A DNA stretch of 64,000 nt, taken from NCBI GenBank assembly GCA_029532415.1, contig JAQOTA010000050.1:3906001-3970000 (forward strand), given 5' to 3'. The notes under the pieces are model-generated. The model worked only from the letters and a program-made list of their open reading frames with translations, had not been told where the DNA came from and searched no databases. Positions 9,907 through 21,889 of this stretch are shown here, one piece after another; position 1 is the stretch's first letter, and every line of letters begins with the position of its first letter. The DNA is from Marasmius tenuissimus (Eukaryota > Basidiomycota > Agaricomycetes > Agaricales > Marasmiaceae). The position numbers and the translations under genes were made by a program.

Positions 9907-12900
9907 ATCTCAAACGCTGTGAAGAATATGAACGTGGTAAATTTCTTTGAAGAACAATCAACCTGCATATGGTTTCCGCGTGACGGACGAGATCAATTGC
10001 TGCTTGGCCCATGCTGTAAATATCCCCAGGTTCGCAAAAACGCAGTCCCGTGGTCACTTCTGTGTTCCTGTCATCTCGTCTCCTTGCCAAAAAGAGTGGT
10101 CAACATCCGATAGCGGTCCAAGCTGTTGGAATCGATCGAAAACTATCCGTGGATATGGACTGTTTCTATTAGCTAAGGGAAGGCCTTGCACCCATCTTCG
10201 TATAGAAGTCGCAGCGACGCGCGGAGATCTACTCAATACTCAACAATACATTGTCCTCTCAGTCCCTCATCCATTTGGCAAGCTTTCATTTCCGCTAAAC
10301 TGCTACCTGTCTACTGACGCGCACCCTACTTTGATGGCAGATAGGTTGAGCCCCAGGGTCTCGTTTGGGCTCTGAATTCTTACCGAAAACGGTCATAGGA
10401 CGGACACAAGACGACAGGCGCATGTCCTTCAAAACCTCCCTGGCCCTCGTTCCTCAGGATACATTCCATATCGGATACTCCCGGGGTAGAAATGATACTC
10501 CTTCAAGAATCAGAGAGCCTGTAATTACCTCAGAGCCCCCCGCGGAGAATGACACAAGGAGTATAGGGACTCCGGTGCTATAGCGATTCCGGAAGATTAG
10601 TGGCGAGTCGTGATCGGCCTGGAGGCAATAACCATGAACTCAAAACGTCGATGTGAACAACGACTAAATCCCTATCACGACCCATACTCGGCACCCACCA
10701 TAGCGAGAAAACATCATCCCCATGAGGTCGTGGCGTTTTCACCTGTTTTGACTAGGTTCAACTTGTGACTGATATGTATGCGCGGACTCGGATCAACTAC
10801 GGTCTAACAGAGTATCTTCAACTAAGGACCTCTGACGTCTAGGTGGGAGGTGCTTATAGCTTATACCCGGTCCGCACACAGATTCGGGGACGCAATCGTA
10901 TCCAAGTTACATATAAAACAGGTTCGTGTTTTTCTGGTGTTTTCAGTATTCTCTGGCGTTTTACGTCGCTCGATTTGCGGCTATGAACTAAATAAGATGA
11001 ACTAGGGCCTGGCAGAAGACCTAACGTTGCTGGGCAGAACACGAAGGACAAAAGCGGTCAATATGCGGGGCTGAAGAATATTTAGACCATTAGACCGAGG
11101 AACTTCGGATGCGGGGGTGGAACACGCACAATATTGCTGAGGAAACTGGCGGCTTCAAATCAAAGGGTTAGAAACGGCCTGACTCCGCAGTGGTTGCTCC
11201 GTGCTTACTATTGCCAGCATGTTTGTGTACATTGCGGTGGACGACAGTTGCGTGGATGGGCCGGACTAAATTTGCAGTTGACTAAGTCGCATTTTATCTG
11301 CGCGAGATCAAAGTCCGTGTTATGGCATACTGGCACACTACACCGTGTAGCTCACCTCCTCTTCCGGCTGTTGCAAAAGCAATGAGTTCAAGGTGAGCTT
11401 TAGCAGGGAACGAGGACAGTGAAACCCACCAGAGCAATGCCATGACCGCATCTAATGTAGACGTTAGCTCCGTTCTAGGTGTCGGCGATGTCAGACCAGA
11501 CACTTACTTCGTGTAGATATTGTGGACGCTACAACAGGGCTTTAGGACAGGGGTCTTGATAACACCGAGATACGCACCGACGCCAATAGCACATCGTTGG
11601 TGGCAGGGAGAACAAGTAACGCGTACTAGTAGTAGGGAGAAAGTTGTTTGGAATAGATAGTATGCAACGTCCTTACCGTACTTTATACGCAACGGTCCTC
11701 TTACAGGAGGTCTCTCGACCCACGCCTATAGCTACCGGTCTAATGCTCGGACTAAAGAAGAAAATCAAGATCGTCAGACCGTTAAGGAAGTTGGCGGATG
11801 GAGTAGAACCTCGCCGAGGTTAACCGCGTAAGAAGAACGGTTAGGGACGGCATCAGATCTTTGCACAGAAGGCAATAGGAGTCTTGGGAAACTTTGAGCT
11901 AGATGACTTGAGGACCAGCTCAACCCAGGGATGCGAAAAGCGAGGATGCTCACGGACCGAATCCGTGCATATTACTAGGTTGGTCATCCGGTCCTCGAGG
12001 TCAACGGTGACTGCACAGATCTCGAGATTGACTCCAGTCATTCAAGACCAAATGGATTTCAATCACGTCGACACCCAAACTCAAGAGTGCCTGGTCGAAA
12101 TATCAAAGCAGAGGCAAATTGGGAAAACGTGGACTCGGAAAAACCCGACAGATTTGCAACATAGCTATCTCAACATGTGCGCGGTCCATTACTCTCTTGC
12201 CCAACGTTATAAGATCGGTCTCATTCCATCCAACTGTTTACGTGGCGCTCTGGGGTTAGGACAAACTAGCAAGGCTCCGCGACGCTCATCGACATGACAG
12301 TTGAGTGGTGGCGTGGGTAACGTTCCAGTTCAAGGTTCGATAACATTCAATGGTCGAAAGTCCTCTATCCGCGCTCCGGACCAGTTGTCCTTGTTTCCGG
12401 TTGCTCTTCTTCAACTTTCTGGGCATTCAAAACTGAGGGATTGTTGAAGATTACTTCAATGTTTGGACCCCTGTCACCAAATTTCAAGAATTCATATGCG
12501 GAATCGCGGATGGTACCTTCTCAGTCTGGCCCATTCCCAAGAGTCAAGGCACTGATGTCACTGGCCTGGAATGTTGTTCTCTTGTTATGGAACGGTTCAG
12601 AAGCCTGTATGTTTCAACACTGTATCGGCAATCGCCAGTTATCGTGAGTGGCGTGTATGTCAGATAGTTGTAAACACGGACGGCATGAGTACTAGTGGTG
12701 CCATGGCACGCCACACCACACGTCCCCAAATCCCATCTGCGTCCTATGACACCTGCAAGTGATCTGTACGCACGAGTCTTTGTCTCTTTGCAGGAAGCTA
12801 TTCGCTCATCCATGATTCTAGGTATCGAGCGGTGGGTACCGCAACAATCCTGATACACCGAGCAATGCTGGCTAGCACTCATTTCGGGAGTGTTGCGGAG

Positions 12901-13460
12901 CGCGAACAGTTGCTTTGCTCGACCACGCATACGCCAGTCGCAATTGGTAACCAAGCGAGATTCAATACGACGCTGCTAGACGTTGCCCCGTCTGCTGAAA
13001 ACCTTTTTGTGGTTATGACGAAGCGCCACCCCACGAGGATTAAGCCTTTTTGAGCCTCAGGTAATAGCAGCCTGTGGGCGAAATTGGTGACACTCGGGAT
13101 GCTGATGGACGGGAATTGAGGAGAAGGTGTCACTGAACAAAGCTATGGAATCACTGCTCACTCGGAAACCCTGATCACCCTCTGCCATACACTCTACGCA
13201 GTCTGACGTTCGGGCCTTGCGGACAGTCATGGGATGTTAGAGGGTTATGATAAGGTAGAAGTCGCTCTATCACCATTGCCCGTGTTGCCCGTGCCAGGCT
13301 TTGACAATCAGCACATGAAAGAGGCGTTCGACATTTAGATGGTGAGATCAGTGGTCAAAGCACTGACCTCGAAGCTCTCGGAAACAGCATAAGGTTTGAT
13401 TCTCGTACCATTAGACATAGACTACAGAAGCAGAACGAAAGAAAGGACTATCTTGACACG
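9907..13460. other. Gene-poor block of 3.55 kb
   Basis: This is the longest stretch without a confident gene. It has only short overlapping reading frames on both strands and no recognisable transposase, reverse transcriptase, LTR or terminal repeat. A coding-looking remnant at 12463-13053 is listed separately. A minus-strand Cys/His-containing piece around 11400-11692 could be spliced into a short Cys-rich text, but I do not recognise it. The first 200 bp are the 3' region of the PEBP-like gene, and the last part is downstream of FAL1. Confidence 0.5.
12463..13053 (+). pseudogene. Possible remnant of an unidentified spliced gene
   Basis: From 12463 a frame reads as plausible protein for about 60 codons (for example NVWTPVTKFQEFICGIADG, then GTDVTGLECCSLVMERFRSL). 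It ends at a consensus donor (ATC|GTGAGT, near 12645). A consensus acceptor (CTTTGCAG, ending near 12793) restores the frame for another short piece (EAIRSSMILGIERWVPQQ), which then meets a stop. A further coding-like piece ends at 13053 (FNTTLLDVAPSAENLFVVMT). No start codon or complete domain could be found and the family is not recognised. The call as a decayed gene rather than chance reading frames is an inference. Confidence 0.3.
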
Positions 13461-15092
13461 TTATATGAGCTCCGCGGCATTCACTGGCATTTCATCCTGT
13501 CATAAAAGAAGTCAGAAAACAACAGATTAACAATGGAAGACCAATAAAGGATTGAACCGACAATTTGGGTACTGTAATACATTTCTGTGCGATGTGTTAG
13601 TTGTCATGTAGTGCAGTAGCGAATTGCGGACTCACCGATATCTCGAAGGATCCGAACATCGTCAACGGTGACGAACTTTAGCGAGAAAGTCAGCCTTGTC
13701 TGATCAAAAAAAGCATGCTGAATTGAACTTACGTTGATAGCTACACCCTTCCGTCCGAAACGGCCGGAACGACCTATTCTGTGGATATAGTTCTCACGAT
13801 TCCTGCAAAAGATTCAGTCCATTCACGTAGCACTCGAGTTGAGCCGAAACCCTTACGCAGGAAGGTCATAGTTGATGACCAACGAGACCTGCTGCACATC
13901 AATACCGCGAGCCCACACATCAGTGGTGATGAGAACACGCCTGGAACGAAATCAATTTAGGTACACTCATGAACAGTGTCCACGTACGAAGTGCCTCCTC
14001 GGAACTCGGCCATGATGGCATCACGTTCCTTCTGAACCATCTCACCGTGCATCGAGGATACGGTGAAGTTCGATGCCCGCATCTTCTCAGTCAGCCAGTC
14101 GACCTGAATACCAATGAGTTGGGGAGTTTGCATTCGTTGAGAGGCCGCACTTACTTTTCGTCTGGTGTTGCAGAAGATCACAGCTTGTGTGATGGTCAAA
14201 GTGTCGTACAAGTCACACAGGGTGTCGAACTTCCAGTCTTCCTTTTCTACAGCGACGAAAAACTGCTTGATACCCTCTAGGGTTAATTCGTCACGCTTGA
14301 CGAGAATGCGGATGGGATCCGTCATGAATTTGGTCGTCATTTCCAGGACGTCGTATGGTAACGTTGCGCTGAGGACGACTACTTGAGTTGCCGGTGGAAG
14401 ATACCGGTAGACGTCGTAAATTTGGTCCTTGAAACCTTTGTTGAGCAACTCATCGGCTTCGTCGAGAACCAACATTTTGATGTTGCGTGTCCGGAGACTT
14501 CGCCTTCGAATCATGTCGAAGACACGCCCTGGAGTCCCAGAAACGACATGTTGACCATATTCCAGCTTCCTAATGTCCTCTCCTATGGAGGTACCGCCTA
14601 TGCAAGCATGACACTGGACGTTCATGTAATCCCCCAAAGCGAGTACCACGGACTGAATTTGGGTTGCAAGTTCCCTTGTCGGCGACAATACGAGAGCTTG
14701 GGTCTCTCTGACAGTAACGTCGATGGATTGGAGGATGGATATGGAGAATGTTGCAGTTTTACCCGTACCGGATTGGGCTTGGGCAATAACATCGCGCCCT
14801 TGAGTTATGGGAAGAATAGCACGTTGTTGGATGGCTGAAGGCTTCTCAAAGTCTTTTGAAAAGTAGTAGTTAGCATTCGCTATCTAAGTGAGGACCTGTA
14901 AACGCACTGTATGCGTAAATTCCACGCAAAAGGTCCTCCTTCAACCCCAAGTCGTCGAAGGTTGAAACTACAGAAACGGCTTCTGAAGACTCGAAAACAA
15001 GTTTCTGGAGCAAAAAAGTGATTTCAGTACTGGACAATCAAGCGTAAAGGATCCTTTCCGAGTACCTCATCCCCTGCACTGAGGCCGGACAT
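13461..15092 (-). CDS. FAL1: DEAD-box RNA helicase, FAL1/eIF4A-III type
   Basis: This is an ATP-dependent RNA helicase. Yeast FAL1 acts in 18S rRNA processing, and its orthologue eIF4A-III is the exon-junction-complex core in other eukaryotes. Motif I (AQSGTGKT), Ia (PTRELATQI), II (LDEADELL), III (SATLP), V ([16 protein letters not shown]) and VI ([13 protein letters not shown]) are all present. The text [17 protein letters not shown] with DVWARG separates it from general eIF4A and marks the FAL1/eIF4A-III branch. The start MSGLSAGDE at 15092 is followed almost at once by an intron. The last coding exon is only 36 nt ([11 protein letters not shown], stop at 13461). The protein is about 395 residues, the usual length. 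It shares a 93-bp divergent promoter with the SF3a60 gene. Confidence 0.95.
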
Positions 15093-15185
15093 TTTGAAGT
15101 AGTTGATAGTTGAGGTAGAGGATAGAGTGGAGGGAGCGGAGTTTGAACTTTTACCTTTTCCCTCTACACGGTCACCTCCCCACAA
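15093..15185. promoter_or_regulatory. Shared divergent promoter of FAL1 and the SF3a60 gene
   Basis: Only 93 bp separate the two start codons, so both promoters and 5' leaders must fit here. The sequence contains pyrimidine-rich leader text towards the SF3a60 start (ccttttccctctacacggtcacc). I see no clear TATA box. Bidirectional control is inferred from the spacing. Confidence 0.6.
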
Positions 15186-17056
15186 ATGGACTCAATAATC
15201 GAGGTTCAGCGACAAACTCACGAAGAAATTGAACGCTTTGAACGCGCTCTTTATACCTTACTTTCGAGAAACTATTCGACTCACGAATCTAAAATTCAAA
15301 ACGAACATAAAGCATCACAGATACTTGAACGTCTCACCACTCGTGCCGCCACGCTCAAGAATCTCTATGAAGACCAGGATGCTCGGAAAGCAGAAATAGA
15401 CTCGCTCTCATCCTCTGCGCAACCAAACGAATTGTCAGAATTCTATTCGCGGTTGGTGAAAGTACAGGAACACCACGCCAAGTATCCTGACATCGTGGCA
15501 GGAGCCGCGAATATCGAAATAGAGGCTTTGCTCGCAGAGCCAGACCAGGAAGAATATGGAGACTACGAGGAAGACCGTGCGTGCGGATTTCATCATGGTC
15601 TTACCGCTATGTTAACCTCTTTGAGTAGCAATTTCTCTTCTGTTTACGGGTGAAGAGGCCTACGGTCGATATCTCGACTTGTATGCACACCATACTACGT
15701 ATAACAACATCAAGAACATTGGGAAACGACCGGGTTACCTTCAGTACCTCGACATATTGATTGGGGCTCTGGAGGGTCCAGTCCATGGAGACCTGCCAAA
15801 GGAGGTTCGGTTTGCGAAAGATTTTGAAAAGTGCGTGATCTACCTGTACTTTGCATTGCCACCGCTGAGCTGTGTTTGCCTGTAGTTATATCAAGGGCTT
15901 GCACTCGTACTTGGTGTCGTTTGTAAGGAAGACCCAGCCGCTACTGGACATTGACGCATCACAAGAGGAAGCTAAACAGGAGTTTGAAAAAGCTTGGGCA
16001 GCAGGAGAGGTGAAGGATTGGGAGGATGGATCCGAAAAGAGAGCCCAGGAGCAGGGAACATCAGGGGGAATATGGTGTGTGGCTTGTACGTAGACCGTTG
16101 CTCCTCTTTGCACAGCCAGCCTCATGTTTTTCTTCAGGCCAAAAGCATTACTCGAAGCAAACGGTGTACGACGCGCATTTGACCTCGAAAAAACATATCA
16201 AGGCCGCCGAACGACAATCTCAGTCTGACGCACCAGTTCCCAACCCGAACGGACCCAAGGACGCCCCCCAGAGCACCCATACATCAAACACGAAAAACCG
16301 GCTGCATGATTCAGCCTTACATTGTCATCTCACGACTGCGCTCCTCGTCACACTTCTACTCACATTGAACGACACGAAGTCGAACGTCGAGAGAAGGTTC
16401 TCCCTCACAGCCCGAGAGCGTGAACAGGAACTGTTAGAACAGTCCAAACCGCAGCCGCCTCCCGCCGCACCCAAAGCGGATGGTGACGAAGGAGAGGAGG
16501 AAGAAGAGGAAGAGCGTATCTACAACCCCCTCAAGCTGCCCCTTGGTTGGGACGGCAAACCCATACCATACTGGCTGTACAAGCTACATGGGTTGGGCGT
16601 GGAATACCGGTGCGAGATATGCTCTGACCATGTCTACATGGGAAGGTACGTACATGAATATCGTCTCAAGCGTGTAATTTGTGCTGAACGTCGCTCAGAA
16701 AAAACTTTGATCGCCATTTCCAGGTGAGTCTCTTCTTATGCAGAGTTCCGTGTCAGCGATACTAAATGTCTGACAGGAATCGCGCCATGCTTTTGGGATG
16801 CGCGCCTTGGGGCTTCCGAACACAAAACATTTCCATGAGATCACGCGTATTGAAGACGCACTTACCCGTTAGTGTCTCTCATTCAGCGCATGTCGTGGAT
16901 GCTAACGCGAGCGAAATCTTAGTGGCAGAGAAACTGAAACAGGAGGGTCGACATGAAATCTTTGAGCAGGAGACAATGGAGGAACTGGAAGACGATGAAG
17001 GCAATGTCTATAACCGGAAGACTTACGAGGATCTCAAGAAACAAGGTCTTATTTGA
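15186..17056 (+). CDS. Splicing factor 3A subunit 3 (SF3a60/Prp9)
   Basis: This is a component of the U2 snRNP SF3a complex, needed to form the pre-spliceosome at the branch site. The N-terminal helical region ([20 protein letters not shown]) matches SF3a60. A matrin-type C2H2 finger follows at about 16065-16200 ([18 protein letters not shown], with LTSKKH), rebuilt across an intron. The C-terminal zinc finger ([20 protein letters not shown] with FQ and [21 protein letters not shown]) spans 16600-16850. Its middle comes from a 25-nt exon at 16699-16723. The protein ends [10 protein letters not shown], as in other fungi. An acidic, Pro-rich linker lies at about 16450-16520. It converges on the synaptojanin gene, 115 bp away. 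Confidence 0.93.
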
Positions 17057-17171
17057 GGTCATGCAGTCCTGTCTCGTCTAAACATTTATCGTGTGTGGCC
17101 AATCTCATATGTACATTAATAACTGTGATAATCAGTCGATGTCGAGGACACAAGGAGCCCACTATCGTCAT

Positions 17172-20100
17172 TCATGCTCCTGGAGCATTTGAAGACGCCG
17201 GCCGCGGTGGGGGTGGCGGGGGAGGTTTCCGCACGACAGAAGGTGTTAGTGGCGGAAGGGATTGTGCGTGTGTGTAAAGCTCCTCATCGGAGGAGGTGGG
17301 GGACGAGGAAAGTGGCGATTCTGGCGGTGAATCGAAGGGGTTGTTGTGATGGCGTCTCCCAAGCGAGTTTATGTGTGAGATGGGGACCACGCCTCGCGGA
17401 AGGTCTGTGCGCAAGAGTGCGTTGGTGAGTGGTGGCTCTATTCCTACTGAGAAAGGAGAGTGGCATACCTTCTCCATCCCACCATGCCACATCATCAGTG
17501 CTTGGAGGTGGCACTTGAGGGCGATGTGAGCGATCAGCACCGGTAAACCTTCGGAAGCGAACACACGTACACCCACAAAAGTCCGACGGTAGGGAAAGGG
17601 CTGCCAATTTGTCATCCAGCTTCTCGTTTGAAGACGTGGACAAAACACTGTTGAGTAGTAACCGTGATAGAGCGGCACGCTTGGCTGGATCGACAATCCT
17701 AATTTGTGCTCGGAACGTAGCGTAAACTGTGAACGAGAACGCTCAGTAAACCTGAACGGAGGCACAGGAGAGATACATACCTGGTCTGTGATCGGAACCC
17801 AGCAGCTCTACTCGGGAGTACGTAGCTAGATCTAGGGAGCGTCCTCGGTATAAGACACGGTCTGCGGTGGTGCATAAGCTTGACAGAGACCATGGCATTG
17901 ATGCAGATCTCACCTGTCCACGCCGGTATTCTCATCTTTTCGCTTGTGTCATAGTTTTGCGTTCCTAGATCGTAGCGATATGTTGGTCGGAACAACAGGG
18001 GACCCTCCTCATAGTCCCTGAAGGCAAGTCCGGCGTCCATAACTTGCCTCAGCTGGGTCGAAATCAATACATATACCCTCAGAATAGGTGTCCCACCACT
18101 CACCTGGTCTGCTGCAACTAGGGTATCGAAAACGCCGTTTTCAGCACAAGAACGAACTGTCTCGTTGCTCAGGTTGATTCGATAATTAGTATCGGCCATC
18201 CAGACGATGTTTCTGAGGCAGTGTCAAAGAAAACCTTTGACGTTGACAATAATCGAACCCACTCGTGACTGTCTATCGTTTTACCCTTGAGGAAGTGCAA
18301 TCCGTTCGCTACGGTGTGATAGTCGGCATTCCTTTCATCTACGTTCGGATGACCGGCCGCGAGATGCGCTGTCAGAAAGCAAAAGTTGGTATTGTGGTAG
18401 TCTAACCGTATTCCGACGGCGCCTTTGTTCCCTGACATCCCACGCAGTCCAGTCTAAGTTTTGAGAGGAGTCAGCTCCAAGGTGAGTGGTCCCTCTTCAT
18501 ATTACCATAACGCACCTTTCGCGTGGCGGCCTCCACATTGCGTATGACATACGCCAGTTCTGCTTTGACAAGTACCATCAAGGCAGTCCCCACCAGCTGG
18601 AGAATGGCGATTAATGCCACGTTACGGGAAAAGAATAAAATCCACCTGTTCGCTTCTAAGAAGAACATAGTTGCACTTTTTGTTAGGTCTGCGATCTAAA
18701 GTTTCTAAAATTTTCGCTTCCCATTGGCGACTTGGAGTGATCACATCATTAACGTAGCGGAAGAAGATATCACTGGAGACTCACCGCCTTTCTGGGTCTG
18801 CCTGCACGATTTGTTGTGCAGTGAGGGGGACGATCTCCTGGAAGCCCAAGACGAACAAATCAGGGCTGTGGAGCAGTCAGAAGGGCCGGGGGGAGAGCTC
18901 GCACGCCTCTTACTCGTTATTGCCTGCGATTAATTAGTCCAAGGAATATGTGGGACGAAAAACACGCACTGTGTTGAGGGTAAAGCCACGGCAGCAGTGA
19001 TTCTGACGTGGGGAGCTAAGGGAGATGAGCCGGAAGCAATTCCTCAGCACAACCACACGTACACGCCCGTTCAAGTTCCAAGTTCCTACGAAGATAAGAC
19101 ACTGCTTGATGGAAGAATACTCATTTATGCTGAAGAGGTTTAAGCCCTCGGATCTAGCCTGTGGGGCGATGAACTTACCGTTGCTCTAATGCCGATCGGA
19201 CGGAGTCGTGTATAGGATCGAAAATTGTAACCTGACGCTGTGAACTCATATTCCCCTTGAAAACAGCTTTCAGTGTGGTGCAAGTCCTATCCGAGAAACC
19301 GGGTTACCAAAAACATGTCGATGGCAATCTGCTTCCCTTTATCTTGGAAATTATTGATGTAGGCTCTCGAGACACTCTTTGTAGCATCGGAGAGTACACC
19401 TGTGGGGATATGAGCACAAAGAAATTAACGCCATTGAAAGACTCACCTGCCAGCGTGCGTTTGCCACTACGAGTGAAGCTGGTGTTCAACGCACCTGTCC
19501 CGGCGTATATCCTGGACAACGCATCACCATTCTCGGCCCATAGCTCACGATGATGCGTCCAAAGCGAGTGAAAATGTATCCATTCACGATGGACCAGAAG
19601 CAAATACTGCTCTAGCGACATGCGGGATAGGATATCTTGAACAAAATTGGTACGATCTAGGCTACCGAAAAGTGTCAGCCGTCGCGCGTGTTTGTGTGCC
19701 TGGCATGTACACACCAGTCCAAGCAGTTCGTTCGGAAGATTCCTCGCTGATCGGTTACCAGGTCATCGGTTCTTGCGTCGCAAGTTGTAAATCCAAACTT
19801 GTCGACTTGATCAGTAATGATTTCCATTCGCCTGTAGTAAAGTGAGTCTCGACGATCGGGTTTGCCGGAGATGAAATACCTCAGTTCTCGAAGCACACTA
19901 TCATGACCCCCTATTCTCACTTGGTTGTGGAAGTCGAAATGCGTAATATTCAGTGTGTCACCGATGCCTGAACGTGCAACCTGGAGGTGTCGGTCGTAGG
20001 CATTTGTTAAAATGGCCTCATTCTCCTTGGATCCCAACAGGTTTATGGCGTGCGCGGCTCCATACTCCTCCATGAGGTGACTGAAATGTCGTTCGAAAGC

Positions 20101-21334
20101 CGGTTGCGATGCATGTGGTCGAGTTATCTGGATGCGCTGGCCAAACGTCTGGATACCTTGTTGCTCCCAGAACACTGTAAGATGGGGATTTAGGCCAACA
20201 TGCATCACAACTGGATTAGAACCACATACAAGGCACACTACCCCTCACTTGTGCATAACTAATACTGTGCTGATCGGTGCTGAAGATGGTCTCCGTCTGC
20301 GAATTGATTACTGGTCTCGGAACATGTTACGCATCAGCAAGAAAATAATGCGGACCTCAACGAAATTGGCGCAATTGCCATCGTCATCGACTCCGCGTGT
20401 ATTGAACCGGGTACCTGCACGTTTCCAGCTCAGGCGAGATATCAGGGCGAGGGTGGCAATTGTAGGAGATCCATCTGTGGGAGGTGCTGGGAGGGAAGTG
20501 GTGAAAACTCCTACATAGCCCTGAATTGCCAAGATCTAAGGGTGCAGCTGGTTCACGACTTGCTCAAGAAGTTCAAGGACAAGAACGCACAATGAAATGG
20601 CATTGATCTAAGTCCTCTCTTTCATGCTGATCCAAACGCTCCCGAAAATCTAGCAAACTGCGAACGATATATTCGTTCCACACGAATCGTTCGTCAAAAG
20701 AACCGAGATCGTTGTTGACCTTCTTATTGCCAGTCACGCGTCGTGAAAGTCGAGACGAGAGGTCCCACTGAGAATTTATGGCGTAGTAGAAGGTGCCAGA
20801 AGATAGTATCTTCGTCAATGGAGCGCATGGGTGTTCGTATGGCTGAGGTGTGTAGGATTCGCGGAGTGCTGGATCGAGGGCATCATTGCCCAACGAGTCT
20901 GATCCTATGGAAAGATCGTCCCATATAGATGAAGTGAGGCTATAGAACGAAACATCCTGTATCCGAGCTACGTTCTCGGGAGAAGCGGCAGAGGGTCGAG
21001 TATTCCCAACTTCTATGGCGTTTGTTACAAGTGCCAGAAATATATCTGGCAATCACGAGTCTGTTGAACGCGTATATCGACAATGTCATCGCTTGATGTA
21101 CGCACCGTTCTCCACCGCTATCAGTCCCAAACATCCTTTCACTGTCCCATTCGTGAGACGAATCGTATTGGAGAGATCCACTTCGTCCTTGGGCAGAAAC
21201 TCAACGATTGCTTGGCTGGGATTGCGTTCATCGGCACGAAAAACCAGAATTCTGCTGGGACGTCCCGATCTTTCATCCTGAGAGCTGGTAACGAGATAGA
21301 GGGCGCGTGGACTATTGGCTAAGTGAAGATACAT
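17172..21334 (-). CDS. Synaptojanin-like polyphosphoinositide phosphatase (Sac1 plus 5-phosphatase)
   Basis: This is a homologue of yeast INP51/52/53, which removes phosphates from PI(4,5)P2 and PI4P/PI3P during endocytosis and Golgi-endosome traffic. The start [18 protein letters not shown] at 21334 matches the family. The Sac1 domain has [15 protein letters not shown] and [16 protein letters not shown], and the catalytic RTNCLDCLDRTN is rebuilt across an intron at about 19650-19730 (the CX5R is intact). The 5-phosphatase domain has [64 protein letters not shown] and GSDHRPVYA. The C-terminal tail is Pro-rich with an NPF motif ([12 protein letters not shown]) and a PPPPPPP run, suited to SH3 and EH partners. 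The protein is over 1,000 residues with many introns, some very short. Which yeast paralogue it matches is unclear. Confidence 0.93.
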
Positions 21335-21889
21335 TGGAGACCGACGATGCAACTAGATTGACATTGCAGTACGGACGAAACCTGGACGAAACGGGAGACG
21401 TTCGGGCGCTCGTATCAAGGCTGTTCTGTTCAAAGAACAGCCTCTCGGCTATATCCGCCATCAAATTTATGCATATCAATCATGGCGAAACAAAAGCCAC
21501 CACAAGACGGCGACTACATACTCACTAGTGTGTTTTATTCCCACTATATTTGCGGGTTGTTGAGACTCACAAACTCTCGCAAGGTGCACCTGGGGAATCT
21601 ACCCTGTCGGGTAGGTAACCGATTTTACCGTCTTACGCTTCCGATTATGAGGCTCCGTGCAACTGCAAGTCGCCGCGCAAAGCGCTCTCATCTGCGGTTT
21701 AGCCGGGGTCAGGTATGTAACGAACGAACATTCTTACACCATCGTGAACGAGGAGCCGTGATTTTGAATTGATCCTGAATCGTGTGGGAGGGGCCGCTCA
21801 TGGGTAGTGCCAGTGGCAGTGACAGTTCTCCTTTATACCCTGTTCCATAACCTCCCATACGCACCCAAACGAACTGGCTTGCCCGAGCC
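21335..21889. other. Divergent intergenic region, synaptojanin and membrane protein
   Basis: This 555-bp region holds the promoters of the two divergent genes. Short frames on both strands (for example 21482-21772) show no conserved content. I saw no TATA box close to either start. Confidence 0.5.
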
